Source: CAIYRG01 sp964446945 (GTDB lineage Bacteria; Pseudomonadota; Alphaproteobacteria; Micropepsales; Micropepsaceae). From it: DNA of 64,000 nucleotides. The stretch is from contig CAYUQO010000001.1 in assembly GCA_964446945.1 (NCBI GenBank), positions 248,001 through 312,000 on the forward strand, given 5' to 3'. A program made the translations under genes and the position numbers. Position 1 is the stretch's first letter; each line of letters begins with the position of its first letter. Of the stretch, positions 1 to 8,970 are shown in pieces. The notes below the pieces were generated by a model. That model worked only from the letters and a program-made list of their open reading frames with translations. It searched no databases and was not told the origin of the DNA.

Positions 1-216
1 GCACAGCGACAAACCCATGTCACTGTCGTCACCGTCGTCTGAATAGACCGGTGAATCGTAGCGGTCCTCGTGCAGCACCAGCCAGACCGGCAGAGGGCCG
101 CCCGCGTCCCGAATCCGTGCGCGCACGGATTCCGCCATCGCGGGTGTCACCTCAGCATTGCCGGTCCGCTGCGGCGGGCCGATGTGCAGGACGTTGCGCG
201 GATCGTAGATCGGCAT
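1..216 (-). CDS. Hypothetical protein, 5' part only (runs off window)
   Basis: An open minus-strand frame starts at an ATG at 216 and is still open at base 1, giving 72 codons. The peptide begins MPIYDPRNVLHIGPPQ and has a Trp-rich middle (PVWLVLHEDRYD) followed by an acidic stretch (DDGDDSD). Codon use is GC3-rich like the neighbouring genes, and the frames on the other strand here give Arg-rich low-complexity peptides. No family was recognised. It is divergent from the RTX operon, with a 241 bp gap that holds no clear motif. It is probably the N-terminal end of a cytoplasmic protein. Confidence 0.45.
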   Translation of the reverse strand, partial: MPIYDPRNVLHIGPPQRTGNAEVTPAMAESVRARIRDAGGPLPVWLVLHEDRYDSPVYSDDGDDSDMGLSLC

Positions 217-457
217 GGGCGCCGCTTTCGATAATCACACGGCGCGACCATAGCAGAGGCGTGGAGAGAGGCGAAGTTTCGATAAGACCCCCTACCAGTT
301 CCGGTAGGCGACCACGTTGCCGCATCCATGAGAGCATTCGAGCTGCGAGATTTCCTTGCGGAGCAAAGAGCGCGCTCAGTGTCAAACAAAGATACAAAAT
401 AAAACCGTACGCTGATCGCGTGAATTGTGAGAGGAAATTTAGCGGGGGGATTTTCTC

Positions 458-1120
458 ATGAAAACAAAATTACCAATGCGCTCGTTAGTATTTGTCATCG
501 CGCTCAATCTGATTCTCGGGCTGCTCTCATGCCCTCGAGTCGCAAGCGCATCCTCGTCGCCACTTATCGATCTACGTGCGCTCAAGGGAGTCGACACCAT
601 CGTGGTGGCTGACAATTTCGGACCAGGCGCTGCCAAACTACTGAACGTCGATCACCTTAAAACACGCCCAATCGTCCTCAATGTCCTACAGGGGGTCTTT
701 AGCGACGCCAACAGCCATCTTTGGGTGAAGGATAGTTGGCTCTCTATAAAACCAGCTCTTCACATGGACATCCATGACCTGCAAAAGCCCGACGTTCTTC
801 TGATGAGTTTCGTGATTTCGGCGCGTGAGGAACATGTCGATGGTAAGGCCGTCACGGTTGGCGCACTTTCACTCACGCTTACTCGGTCTGATCCGGAAGG
901 ATCTAAGGCCCTAGAGATTGCCGGAGACGCAACCTATCCGTTTCTGGTGCCCAGCAACCCCGATGAACTCGAAAAACCTATCACCGACGGCGTCAAGTTT
1001 CTGACTTCGTTCCTACCGTCCTATTTGGTGTGCGCCAATAAGTACGGACACAAGAGTGGGCAATGCCCTGACTGTGAGATGTCAGCGTGCCATATAGATG
1101 AACCTTATGGGGAGGAATAA
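458..1120 (+). CDS. Exported hypothetical protein, upstream partner of RTX protease
   Basis: 220 residues with a classical N-terminal signal: a Lys/Arg start, a hydrophobic core around residues 9-24, then SCPRVASA, so it is probably Sec-exported. The last 35 residues contain four Cys in a CANKYGHKSGQC-x2-C-x4-C arrangement, which could bind metal or form disulfides. No family was recognised. It sits directly before the serralysin-like gene and shares one base with it (TAATG at 1118-1122), so the two are translationally coupled. Serralysin operons often carry a small periplasmic inhibitor, but this protein is larger than the usual Inh and I see no clear similarity, so that role is only a guess. 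Confidence 0.75.
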   Translation: MKTKLPMRSLVFVIALNLILGLLSCPRVASASSSPLIDLRALKGVDTIVVADNFGPGAAKLLNVDHLKTRPIVLNVLQGVFSDANSHLWVKDSWLSIKPALHMDIHDLQKPDVLLMSFVISAREEHVDGKAVTVGALSLTLTRSDPEGSKALEIAGDATYPFLVPSNPDELEKPITDGVKFLTSFLPSYLVCANKYGHKSGQCPDCEMSACHIDEPYGEE

Positions 1121-4100
1121 TGACATACGACGATGGATTGTTACTGACTGAATCGGGAAACAACTGGAGCACAACGTCTCTGACGTACACGTTTTATTCC
1201 ACGGTCAATCCCTTTCCCGACTACTATTTCACCAACAACCCCACAAACACAACATGGCAGAGCGCCTATACCAGCGTCGTGACCACGGGAGACGAAGATT
1301 TTATCCAGCTATCGCAGAAGGACCTGATCCGGCATTTGCTTTCAGACACCAGCGGCGTTGATTACCGCGTATCCTTCTCAGATGTTACTCCGCTTACATT
1401 CTCAGAAAGTAATTCCCCGAGTGCGGTTGGCGACATCTTTATCGCGAATGCAAACCTCACGAATAGCGGGGAACTAGGTTCCACGGTCTATCCAAACGCC
1501 GGCAATGACTTTGCTGGCGACATCATTTTTGACAATGACTCAGGTTCGCACACAACCATCATGCAGTCTGAACTCGGCGTCGGCGAGGAGGGTGCAATGG
1601 TCACCTTACACGAGCTTAGTCACGCCATGGGGCTGCTACACGCAGACCTCTGCCTCACCAGCGAATTATCCAATCAGAAGTTCACGATCATGACGGATTC
1701 CGCGGAAGCGTCGCCGAGTCCCGATATGGACAGCTCTGTCTTTCCAACCGGTCTGCAAATCTTGGATATTGTAGCTCTCCAAAGCCTTTATGGCGTGAAC
1801 TGGGGAGGTGCGCGTGGGCATAGCGGGGCCGACGAAAATACGGTCTACAGCAAGGAGACGGCCTTCGCCACAGACAACGCGCATGACGCGTTTATGTACA
1901 CTATATGGGATGGTGGCGGAAATGATGTGATCGACGCGAGCGATTACACAACGCCGGCCGAAATCGATCTGCGGCAGGGCCATTTTAGTTCGATCGGCGT
2001 GCAAGGAGATTCAGGCAACACGCCTGTTGCGTTTGATACCCCAGCTGCTGGTATGACGCCAGAGTACGACGCAGGTAACGTGGCAATTGCCTACCACGCG
2101 ATAATCGAGAACGCGATCGGCACCAATGGGAACGACACACTGATAGGCAACGAGTGGAACAACATTCTATACGGCGGTTCCGGCAACGACACGATTTACG
2201 GCGACGGTGTAAGTTACGATGGTGATGCTGGTTATCACGATGCGAATACGATCGTGGACGGTACAAGCACCGTTTACAGTTGGGGGCCAGACGCTATTGC
2301 CCCGGCGGCCGACGACAGCGGCGACGACATTCTTATTGGCGGGGCTGGAAATGATCTTTTTTTTGGCGGCAAAGGCAATGACATCATTCATGGCGGCTAC
2401 GTCAAATCTGAGATCGATACTGCCTTCGGCGGCTCCCCAGGCGATTGGGACCCCGCGGGACAATTCGTAGGTACAAACAATGCGGCCGGTGCAGCACTGT
2501 CGGATATCAACTATAGCTCCGATGATCGGGCTGATGGTTGCGATATCGCCAACTATTCGCGACTTCCTGTCGGCACAGGAAGCCTAGGCATCGATGTAAC
2601 CTTCGACAACACGACCTACACTAGCCCTACGATCGTAGTTAAAGGCTCTGGCGGCGAATACGGAACAGACACACTCTTTTCGATTGAAGGGATCGTCGGT
2701 ACGCCGTGGAATGACGTATTCGAGGGCACGACCGTTGACGACTTTGTATACGGTAGCAAAGGCAACGATCAGTATACGTATTTTGCGACTGCTCCGACGA
2801 TTGGTGGCAGCACCGTTGATTATAGCAGTCTTGATGTTTATTCAGCCGATATCGTCGCAACATCCACCGGGAGCGGGTTCACCGTTGACAAATATTACGG
2901 TACGGGTCCATCCGACGAAGATACCCTAAGCGGCAACGTGCATGCCATCGTGGGAACGCGTCTGAACGATACCTTTAATGGATTCCTGCCGGGAACTTCA
3001 GTGTACTTCAATGGAGGCGCGGGCAGCGACAGCTACAATTTCAATATGAATGATCTTGATGCCGGGCCGACGACGGCGAGTGTTCAAATTGATGAGGACG
3101 CTTCCGGTAGTTTTAGCTCGGACGTACACGTTTCGAATTACGACAGTGTCAGTCTCTCCTCGTACGCGATGTTCGGGAATATCGCGGATATTACATTCCA
3201 ATATTACAAGTGGAACAGCTCAATCAGCGGTAATGACGTTCTTACCCTATCATTTTCAAAACCTCTCGCGACGGGAACCGAGAGTGTCACCTATGGCAGC
3301 TCGAACTACATCTTTGGAAGCGCCAGCTCCGACTCCATCTCTATTCCATCAAGCGGCATTCACATTGTCGATGGCGGGCCGGGGACTAATACGATTGACT
3401 ACAGCGCCGCGACTGGCGGGGTGACGGCCGACCTGTCAACCGGCATTGTCAGCAATAACGGCTGGGGCTATGCCGATACGCTTACGAACATCTCGGCCAT
3501 TAGCGGTTCGCACCATAACGACACTCTTACCGGTGACAGCACTACGACGACTGTCAGCTATGCGAACGCATCGGGGGGCGTGATTGTCGATCTTCACAAC
3601 GGCACGGCGACCGGCGACGGCAGTGACACACTTACGGACATTCCCAATGTCATCGGCTCCGCTTACGATGATTACATTACCAGCGATGCCAACGACAACG
3701 TGATCGATGGCGGTGCCGGAAATGACTGGGTCATATACGGTAGCGCGGCATCGGCGGTCACAGTCGATCTCACGAACGGAACCGCCACCGGTGATGGAAG
3801 CGACACTCTCACCAGCATCGAGAACGTCATCGGCTCCGCCTATGACGATTCTTTGACAGGTAGCAGTACGAACCACCTTTCCGGGTTTGCCGGAAACGAT
3901 ACGCTCCAGGGCGGCATCGCCGACTATAGTTTTGACCCGGCGGGCGTAACGGTCGATCTTTCGATGGGCACGGCCACCGATGGCTGGAGCAACACGGATA
4001 CACTGATCGACATTCATGCCGTAATCGGCTCGATCTATGCGGATACCCTGACCGCCGGCACCGATACCGACCTCCTGTCCGGCGGACAGGGCAACGACAC

Positions 4101-5520
4101 CCTCATTGGAGGTACAGCCGACTACAGCCACGACGTCGCAGGCGTGACCGTCGATCTTTCGATGGGAACGGCAACCGATGGCTGGAGCAACACCGACACC
4201 CTGACGGATGTCCACATTGTCATCGGCTCCGCATATGCCGATACCATTGCCGGCGACGGAAACGACAATGGGATCGTTGGCGGCGCCGGAAACGATACGC
4301 TGGATGGCGGCGGCGGCTTCAACACGGTCGATTACAGCCAAGATCCCGGCAGCGTGACCGTCGATCTTTCGATGGGAACGGCCACCGACGGATGGAGCAA
4401 CACGGATACGCTTAGCAATTTTCAAGCAATTGCCGGATCGCATTTCGATGACGCCTTGACCGGGGACGGTACGACGACCGTCAGCTACGCCCATGCCTTG
4501 CAAGGCGTGACGGTAGACCTCGCCGCCGGGACCGCCACGGGCGACGGCAACGATACCCTCTCGGGGATAGTCAACGTCATCGGTTCTGCTTACGACGACA
4601 CCATCTACGGAGGGACCAGTGGCCAGAATATTGTCGCTGGAGGCGCCGGAAACGACTACGTCGATGGCGGATATGGCGCTGCCGTAATCGTGGATTACAG
4701 TCATGATCCTTCAGGCGTCACTGTGGACCTCTCGATAGGTACAGCCACGGACGGATGGAGCACCACAGATACCCTCGTCAATATCGCCGGTATTATCGGC
4801 TCCCATCACGACGACAATATAACCGGCACATGGATTGAGTTCCTGAGCTACCAAAACTCAGCATCGGGCGTGACAGTCGATATGGCGGGCGGGACGGTGA
4901 CCGGCGACGGAAACGACACGTTTTCGGCATTGGGTGGCATCATCGGGTCGTCCCATGATGACTTGTTCCTCGGCAATATGGACGGTTCCGCGCTAGATGG
5001 TGGAACGGGAATCAACACCATCAGCTATGAAAACTATACATCGTCGGTGGCGGTCGACTTGTCCGGGGGCTATGCCTACAGCGATTATGGTGGCGATGGC
5101 CTGAGCAACTTCCCGAATGCAACCGGCACCGCCTATGACGACACAATAACCGGCGACAGCTCGGCAAACGTCCTCTACGGCGCAGGGAGCAACGACTATC
5201 TCACCGGCAACGGCGGCGCAGACACCTTCTTGTTCAAGGCGGCGACCGCGTTCACAGGCGAGAGCACCATCTCGGATTTCACCACCGGAGATGGGGACAA
5301 GATCGACCTTACGGACGTGCTGACCGGATACGATCCCGTGCATGATGCCATTGGCGACTTCGTGTCGCTCTCCGCAAGCGGAGGCAACACGACGGTCTCG
5401 GTCGATCAGGACGGGACCGGCGGGACCTACAGTCCCACGGCGATAGCCGTCCTTCTTGGCGTCACCGGCCTTGATGTCAACGACATGATCAGCAACGGCA
5501 ATTTGGTGGTGCCGACCTGA
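1120..5520 (+). CDS. Serralysin-like RTX metalloprotease with ten internal repeats and type I secretion signal
   Basis: 1466 residues with no N-terminal signal peptide, as expected for type I secretion. A zinc-protease motif HELSHAMGLLH lies at residues 164-174 (HExxHxxGxxH) with a candidate Met-turn at Met191 (TIMTDS), followed by the LQILDIVALQSLYG segment typical of the peptidase M10 serralysin family. RTX nonapeptides (GGSGNDTIYG, GGAGNDLFFG and others) occur from about residue 350. About ten imperfect repeats of the type GVTVDLSxGTATxDG...DTL...VIGSAYDDxLTG fill roughly residues 765-1330. The C-terminus has GADTFLF, a ...GDKIDLTDVL segment and a hydrophobic tail like type I secretion C-terminal target domains. 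The start follows GGAGGA at 1111-1116. No ABC exporter genes are in the window. Confidence 0.9.
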   Translation: MTYDDGLLLTESGNNWSTTSLTYTFYSTVNPFPDYYFTNNPTNTTWQSAYTSVVTTGDEDFIQLSQKDLIRHLLSDTSGVDYRVSFSDVTPLTFSESNSPSAVGDIFIANANLTNSGELGSTVYPNAGNDFAGDIIFDNDSGSHTTIMQSELGVGEEGAMVTLHELSHAMGLLHADLCLTSELSNQKFTIMTDSAEASPSPDMDSSVFPTGLQILDIVALQSLYGVNWGGARGHSGADENTVYSKETAFATDNAHDAFMYTIWDGGGNDVIDASDYTTPAEIDLRQGHFSSIGVQGDSGNTPVAFDTPAAGMTPEYDAGNVAIAYHAIIENAIGTNGNDTLIGNEWNNILYGGSGNDTIYGDGVSYDGDAGYHDANTIVDGTSTVYSWGPDAIAPAADDSGDDILIGGAGNDLFFGGKGNDIIHGGYVKSEIDTAFGGSPGDWDPAGQFVGTNNAAGAALSDINYSSDDRADGCDIANYSRLPVGTGSLGIDVTFDNTTYTSPTIVVKGSGGEYGTDTLFSIEGIVGTPWNDVFEGTTVDDFVYGSKGNDQYTYFATAPTIGGSTVDYSSLDVYSADIVATSTGSGFTVDKYYGTGPSDEDTLSGNVHAIVGTRLNDTFNGFLPGTSVYFNGGAGSDSYNFNMNDLDAGPTTASVQIDEDASGSFSSDVHVSNYDSVSLSSYAMFGNIADITFQYYKWNSSISGNDVLTLSFSKPLATGTESVTYGSSNYIFGSASSDSISIPSSGIHIVDGGPGTNTIDYSAATGGVTADLSTGIVSNNGWGYADTLTNISAISGSHHNDTLTGDSTTTTVSYANASGGVIVDLHNGTATGDGSDTLTDIPNVIGSAYDDYITSDANDNVIDGGAGNDWVIYGSAASAVTVDLTNGTATGDGSDTLTSIENVIGSAYDDSLTGSSTNHLSGFAGNDTLQGGIADYSFDPAGVTVDLSMGTATDGWSNTDTLIDIHAVIGSIYADTLTAGTDTDLLSGGQGNDTLIGGTADYSHDVAGVTVDLSMGTATDGWSNTDTLTDVHIVIGSAYADTIAGDGNDNGIVGGAGNDTLDGGGGFNTVDYSQDPGSVTVDLSMGTATDGWSNTDTLSNFQAIAGSHFDDALTGDGTTTVSYAHALQGVTVDLAAGTATGDGNDTLSGIVNVIGSAYDDTIYGGTSGQNIVAGGAGNDYVDGGYGAAVIVDYSHDPSGVTVDLSIGTATDGWSTTDTLVNIAGIIGSHHDDNITGTWIEFLSYQNSASGVTVDMAGGTVTGDGNDTFSALGGIIGSSHDDLFLGNMDGSALDGGTGINTISYENYTSSVAVDLSGGYAYSDYGGDGLSNFPNATGTAYDDTITGDSSANVLYGAGSNDYLTGNGGADTFLFKAATAFTGESTISDFTTGDGDKIDLTDVLTGYDPVHDAIGDFVSLSASGGNTTVSVDQDGTGGTYSPTAIAVLLGVTGLDVNDMISNGNLVVPT

Positions 5521-5556
5521 TCTAACGCAGCGCCTTGGGTTTGCGGGTTATTTTCG

Positions 5557-5573
5557 CCTTGCCGCCGGCAAGG
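5557..5573 (+). terminator. Short hairpin after the RTX gene, weak terminator candidate
   Basis: CCTTGCC and GGCAAGG form a 7-bp stem with a 3-base loop 37 bases after the RTX stop. There is no following T-run, so intrinsic termination is doubtful. The rest of the 5521-5854 gap holds only the EcfG-type promoter at 5705 and no other feature I can support. Confidence 0.2.
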
Positions 5574-5704
5574 GGATCGCCAGAATCCAGTGCCCAGTTT
5601 GACCCTGGTTGGTCCACCACTGCATTTATTCTCAATCTTCCGAGATATGCGCCATATGTCGCAGCAAACCACAAGCCCAGGGGCAGTATGCACCTGGGGA
5701 GCCG

Positions 5705-5729
5705 GGAACCACTCCGGGCGTAATACGTT
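5705..5729 (+). promoter_or_regulatory. EcfG-type general stress promoter
   Basis: Exact GGAAC at 5705-5709, a 16-base spacer, and exact CGTT at 5726-5729. This is the -35/-10 signature of EcfG (sigma-EcfG/SigT) promoters in alphaproteobacteria. It points toward the operon starting at 5855 and leaves a leader of roughly 115 bases. Confidence 0.8.
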
Positions 5730-5854
5730 GGCCTATCTCTGTATCCGTTCAGCCTTCGCCGCGCTCGCGTAGAGGCTGACCCCGGGGCGCAATTTTAGAA
5801 GTGCGGCGCAAATGACCCAGGCAGCGCGCAAGCGCGTGCAAAATCACTCGTGAT

Positions 5855-6226
5855 GTGGGCGGCGTGACCGAAGAGGACGTCGCCAGTTTTATCACGGCTT
5901 CCATTCCGTCGGTCTGGGCGCTCGAAACACTGTTGTTGCTCAAGCGCAGCGCACCCGATACCAAACGCGTGGATCAGATCGTTTCCAAATTGCGCAGCAG
6001 CGAGCTCGCAATCACCCAGGGGCTGAACCGTCTTGAGCAGGCCGGTTTGATCACGCAAAGCGAAGGTGCGTACGAGTACAGGCCGGCAACCGGGCTGCTC
6101 GCGAGTCTCGGCGACGAGATCGAGAGACTCTACGCGATCAAACCGGTCTGGCTGATGAATGTTATTCTCAACGCGAAGAACGAAAATCTTCAGGTCTTCG
6201 CCAATTCGTTCCGGTTGAAAGAATGA
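5855..6226 (+). CDS. Winged-helix-like protein, first gene of stress operon
   Basis: 123 residues. The middle part (VDQIVSKLRSSELAITQGLNRLEQAGLI, read in two halves) looks like a helix-turn-helix in which a recognition helix is followed by a wing (YEYRP). A hydrophobic, Trp-containing helix lies near residue 88 (KPVWLMNVIL). The start is GTG at 5855, or possibly GTG at 5864; an in-frame stop at 5813 excludes a longer form. It overlaps the next gene by four bases (ATGA at 6223-6226). The exact EcfG-type promoter upstream suggests stress induction. It may be a regulator of, or partner for, the two membrane proteins that follow. It could also be a non-DNA-binding helical protein. Confidence 0.75.
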   Translation: MGGVTEEDVASFITASIPSVWALETLLLLKRSAPDTKRVDQIVSKLRSSELAITQGLNRLEQAGLITQSEGAYEYRPATGLLASLGDEIERLYAIKPVWLMNVILNAKNENLQVFANSFRLKE

Positions 6227-6495
6227 CGCTGAGCCTCGCCGCGCTGATCTATTTCGTGCAATTCGTGGCAAGCTCCGTTTGCGCGACGCTGCTGATGCGC
6301 AGCTACATCCGCAATCGCACGAGGCTGCTGCTGTGGAGCGGAATCTGCTTCATTTTCTTCGCGCTCAACAGCCTCAGCGTGATTTTCGATTTCGTGCTGC
6401 TTCCCCCCGATATTGATTTGGGCCTGGTGCGGGTCGGAACTTTGCTGATTGGCGTCGCCGCGCTGCTTTACGCATTCATCTGGGAGGCCGACTGA
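6223..6495 (+). CDS. Small membrane protein, DUF5985-like
   Basis: 90 residues with three hydrophobic segments, approximately 4-22, 31-53 and 66-86. It resembles the DUF5985 family of small alphaproteobacterial membrane proteins, which usually occur as adjacent pairs as here. The start overlaps the upstream stop (ATGA) and its stop overlaps the next start (TGATG at 6493-6497), so the three genes are translationally coupled. The function is unknown. Its promoter context suggests an envelope role in the general stress response. Confidence 0.8.
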   Translation: MTLSLAALIYFVQFVASSVCATLLMRSYIRNRTRLLLWSGICFIFFALNSLSVIFDFVLLPPDIDLGLVRVGTLLIGVAALLYAFIWEAD

Positions 6496-6776
6496 TGCTC
6501 GATGTGGAGATCTTCCTGTCCGGCATGGCGACCATGGGTCTTCTCATTGCCGGCCTGTTCTTTTTTCGCTTCTGGTCGCGGACCAGGGACCGCCTGTTTG
6601 CGATATTCGGCGTGGCATTCTGGCTGATCGCCGTGACCGAGCTGTTCACGCCCCCATCCGGCACCAATCCCGAGCCGGTCTATTACGTCTACATCCTCAG
6701 GATCATTGCCTTTCTGTTGCTGATCGTGGGGATCATCGCGAAAAATCTCGAACAGCGAAAACCCACCAAATCCTGA
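6495..6776 (+). CDS. Small membrane protein, DUF5985-like (second copy)
   Basis: 93 residues with three hydrophobic segments, approximately 7-24, 34-50 and 65-84, then a basic tail (KNLEQRKPTKS). It has the same general plan as the preceding gene, and the two are probably ancient tandem duplicates whose products may associate. It is the last gene of the EcfG-promoter operon. A GC-rich palindromic repeat begins 23 bases after the stop and may end transcription. Confidence 0.8.
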   Translation: MLDVEIFLSGMATMGLLIAGLFFFRFWSRTRDRLFAIFGVAFWLIAVTELFTPPSGTNPEPVYYVYILRIIAFLLLIVGIIAKNLEQRKPTKS

Positions 6777-6799
6777 ACTCCTCTCCCCGCACACCCTTT

Positions 6800-6955
6800 G
6801 TCATGGCCGGGCGCCGCAGCGCAACGCGCCGCGCGCGGGCCCAGCCGCCGCGCGCCCCGACCAGTGCGGCACAGCCGCACTGGCGGAATTAATAGCCGTC
6901 GCGCGCGAAGCGCGCGGGGCGCGGCGAAGAGATGAAGCACGTAATGCGTGCACGG
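6800..6955. repeat. Mosaic palindromic repeat (GTCATGGCCGGG type)
   Basis: Begins with GTCATGGCCGGG. Contains a perfect hairpin CCAGTGCGGC-ACA-GCCGCACTGG at 6861-6883 and a CGCGCG-AAG-CGCGCG type hairpin. The same CCAGTGCGGC module recurs at 41477 and related forms at 16320 and 53448. Confidence 0.8.
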
Positions 6956-6959
6956 AGAG

Positions 6960-7673
6960 CTACTCAATCACCGTCAGCACCGCCTGTCCTTCTGCGCTCG
7001 CCGCGGCATAAAACTCGCGCAAGTCGCGGAATGCAGCGATCAGCCAATCCGGCCCCTCGCTCCAGACGCCGCCCGGATAGAGGCCAAGCTGCTCCATTGC
7101 TTTTGCGTCGAAGCGGTTGCGCAATGTGCTTTCAAGACCCGGCGCCTGCAGCGCCTCAGCGATCCGGGATGTCTCTTTGGCAGTGAAACAGCGCGCCGGC
7201 CCGTAACCCAGATCATCCCCGATCTCCGTGCCGCCGAATACGGCCTGACCGAGTGGGCCGGGCGCGGGCTCGGCCGATCCGCACAACAGGTAATGAAGGC
7301 CATGCCATGCCTTGTCGAGTGAGACGCTGTGGCTTGCGGGTTCATCCGTCTGCTGTGGTTCCCCAAGAACCTTTGCGGCGCGCTCGGTCATGCGCTGCAC
7401 CAGCAGATCGCCACCATCAGGCCCGGCGAAATCACTTTCGCTGATTCCCAGACCACGCAAGACCTGGGCGCGTATTTCCAGCGGCGCGTGGTCCAGACTG
7501 GCCCGCAGCATCTGCGGCGACCGGCTGCTGATACGTTCATGCAGCGCCTGTCTCATTCTGGAACGCGCAGGCGAATGTTTCGCCACCAACAGCATCTCCA
7601 CGCGCTCAGGCGACTTTCGAATTTCCGCGAGCTGCTTTGGCGCAACCGCAACGAACCGCGCCATCATCGACAT
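6960..7673 (-). CDS. YfbM-like DUF1877 protein
   Basis: 237 residues. It matches the DUF1877/YfbM family in the features I recognise: a central SLDKAWHGLHYLLCG segment, LGQAVFGGTEIGDDLGYGPA shortly after, then a helix-rich tail with LGLYPGGVW. Cytoplasmic, with no signal peptide or membrane segment. Family members are small cytosolic proteins with no assigned biochemical activity. The N-terminal 60 residues are more basic and less typical. It appears to be a single-gene unit between two repeat-bearing gaps. Confidence 0.85.
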   Translation of the reverse strand: MSMMARFVAVAPKQLAEIRKSPERVEMLLVAKHSPARSRMRQALHERISSRSPQMLRASLDHAPLEIRAQVLRGLGISESDFAGPDGGDLLVQRMTERAAKVLGEPQQTDEPASHSVSLDKAWHGLHYLLCGSAEPAPGPLGQAVFGGTEIGDDLGYGPARCFTAKETSRIAEALQAPGLESTLRNRFDAKAMEQLGLYPGGVWSEGPDWLIAAFRDLREFYAAASAEGQAVLTVIE

Positions 7674-7772
7674 GTCGCTTATCCCTCCCGCCCTTCGCTG
7701 AACTTTATCCCGGCTGCTGTTAAATCTTTGTGCAGCGCGGTCGCGCCGGTGATGTCCCCCGGACGAACCGTT

Positions 7773-8123
7773 CTAATTGTGGGTCATGATATTGACGAGG
7801 CGGCCGAAGGGATCGCGCACGTAGAAGCGCCTCACGCCCCAGGGTTCGTCTGCCGGGCCATATTCAATCTTGCAACGTGCGTTGCACGCGCGTTCGTAGA
7901 CCTCGCCGAAATTGTCGACTTCGATCGTCAGATCGGGCACGCGCGTTCCAGAACCGGTGTTCGATGCGAAGCTGATTTGGGGTGCACATGCCCCGTCGGC
8001 GGCAAAGGTGATGATCCATCCCAAATCCATCACGATGCGCAGGCCGAGCAGGTCGGCGTAGAATGCTTTCGCATTGTTAAGTTTCTCTGTGGCGATGTTG
8101 GGTACGATTCGTTTGACAGTCAC
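7773..8123 (-). CDS. VOC-family (glyoxalase/dioxygenase fold) protein
   Basis: 116 residues from a GTG at 8123 (VTVKRIVPNI). The frame stays open 53 codons further upstream, but that extension is Arg/Pro-rich and unlike the family, so I chose the internal start. It has the typical VOC layout: KAFYADLLGLRIVMDLGW early and WGVRRFYVRDPFGRLVNIM at the end. Metal ligands of true glyoxalase I are not complete by eye, so the substrate is unknown. Cytoplasmic, unlike the two exported VOC proteins elsewhere in this window. Confidence 0.85.
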   Translation of the reverse strand: MTVKRIVPNIATEKLNNAKAFYADLLGLRIVMDLGWIITFAADGACAPQISFASNTGSGTRVPDLTIEVDNFGEVYERACNARCKIEYGPADEPWGVRRFYVRDPFGRLVNIMTHN

Positions 8124-8343
8124 GCTGGCCGTCCCTGCTGGAACGGCTGCAGGGATCTCGGGCGGTGCTTCCGCGCCATCCGGCCTTTGCTGCCTTTCGC
8201 GCCTGATTGCGTCCTGTGTTCCAGGACCGGATTCTTCGTCAGCCGACACGCACGATTCAGATCGTCGAAATCCGGCCTGCATTGTAACTCGATCTGCGCC
8301 GCGAGAGTTATCAAACGGTTATCTGGCGGGCCGCCGGGAATGA

Positions 8344-8378
8344 AAATCCCGTCCGGGGTTTGCAACCGGACGGGATTT
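8344..8378 (-). terminator. Intrinsic terminator of the DUF1236 gene
   Basis: A perfect 13-bp inverted repeat (AAATCCCGTCCGG with its complement, 9-base loop) lies 15 bases beyond the stop of the minus-strand gene at 8394. On the minus strand it ends in TTTTC, giving a rho-independent terminator form. Confidence 0.7.
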
Positions 8379-8393
8379 CCAACACCAAAGGAT

Positions 8394-8789
8394 TTACCCG
8401 ATGATCTGAACGATACGGTGCGTGTGCGGATCAACCAGCACAGGCGTATCGTTCACCACAGTGTAACGATATTCGGTTACGCCGTATTCCTTCGGAACTG
8501 TGTAATAGGTGACGGTGCCCGGCAATTCGGTACCGACCACGACCTGCCCGGTATATGGGAAGGACGTGACGTGCTCGCGAACCACGTAGTCGTGGAAACG
8601 CGGGCGATTTGCATCGGAGATGCCGCCGACGATGGCGCCCCCGATTGCTCCAACGGCCGCGCCCACCGGACCGCCGACAACCGCGCCACCAATGGCGCCG
8701 GCCGCTGCACCCGTGGCGGCGCCCTGGGCGTAAGCCGCTACTGGCATCGCAAGCGCGAGCGCGATCAGGCTCAAGGTTCGAATTCGCAT
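8394..8789 (-). CDS. DUF1236 exported protein with glycine-zipper segment
   Basis: 131 residues. A signal peptide (about residues 1-22, ending AAYAQ) is followed by Gly/Ala zipper-like repeats (GAIGGAVVGGPVGAAVGAIGG in overlapping parts) at about 28-55. The C-terminal DUF1236 domain ends with the characteristic YRYTVVNDTPVLVDPHTHRI segment. Family members are periplasmic or envelope proteins of Hyphomicrobiales with no known activity. Glycine zippers suggest membrane insertion or oligomerisation. The start follows AAGGAG, and a strong intrinsic terminator follows the stop. Confidence 0.9.
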   Translation of the reverse strand: MRIRTLSLIALALAMPVAAYAQGAATGAAAGAIGGAVVGGPVGAAVGAIGGAIVGGISDANRPRFHDYVVREHVTSFPYTGQVVVGTELPGTVTYYTVPKEYGVTEYRYTVVNDTPVLVDPHTHRIVQIIG

Positions 8790-8970
8790 GGTCGAACTCC
8801 TTTCGTGCTAACCGAATTTTCGCCGTTGCCCTCCCGAGCCAATGCGCCCGGCTGCAGGATGGTTGCCGTGTCATTTCCGTGATCTGGATGAAAGATCAGC
8901 GATTGTGCGAAAAATCGCGGATCAATGAAAGCTCAGCCGACGTGTTCCGCAAATGCGGAGCTCATGCCTT

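Noticed and set aside
51..461. 136-codon plus-strand frame at the window start
   Set aside because: Arg/Pro-rich without domain or ribosome site; the minus strand there has a more protein-like frame.
3436..4704. 422-codon open frame on the minus strand inside the RTX gene
   Set aside because: It mirrors the repeat codons of the plus-strand RTX gene; the peptide is repetitive with no domain, start signal or ribosome site.
7329..8882. 517-codon plus-strand frame over the DUF1877, VOC and DUF1236 genes
   Set aside because: It crosses three minus-strand genes with clear family features and an intrinsic terminator.
8924..8948. GGAAC-like motif on the minus strand before the DUF1236 gene
   Set aside because: The -10 part reads CATT, not CGTT, and it lies over 130 bases from the start.
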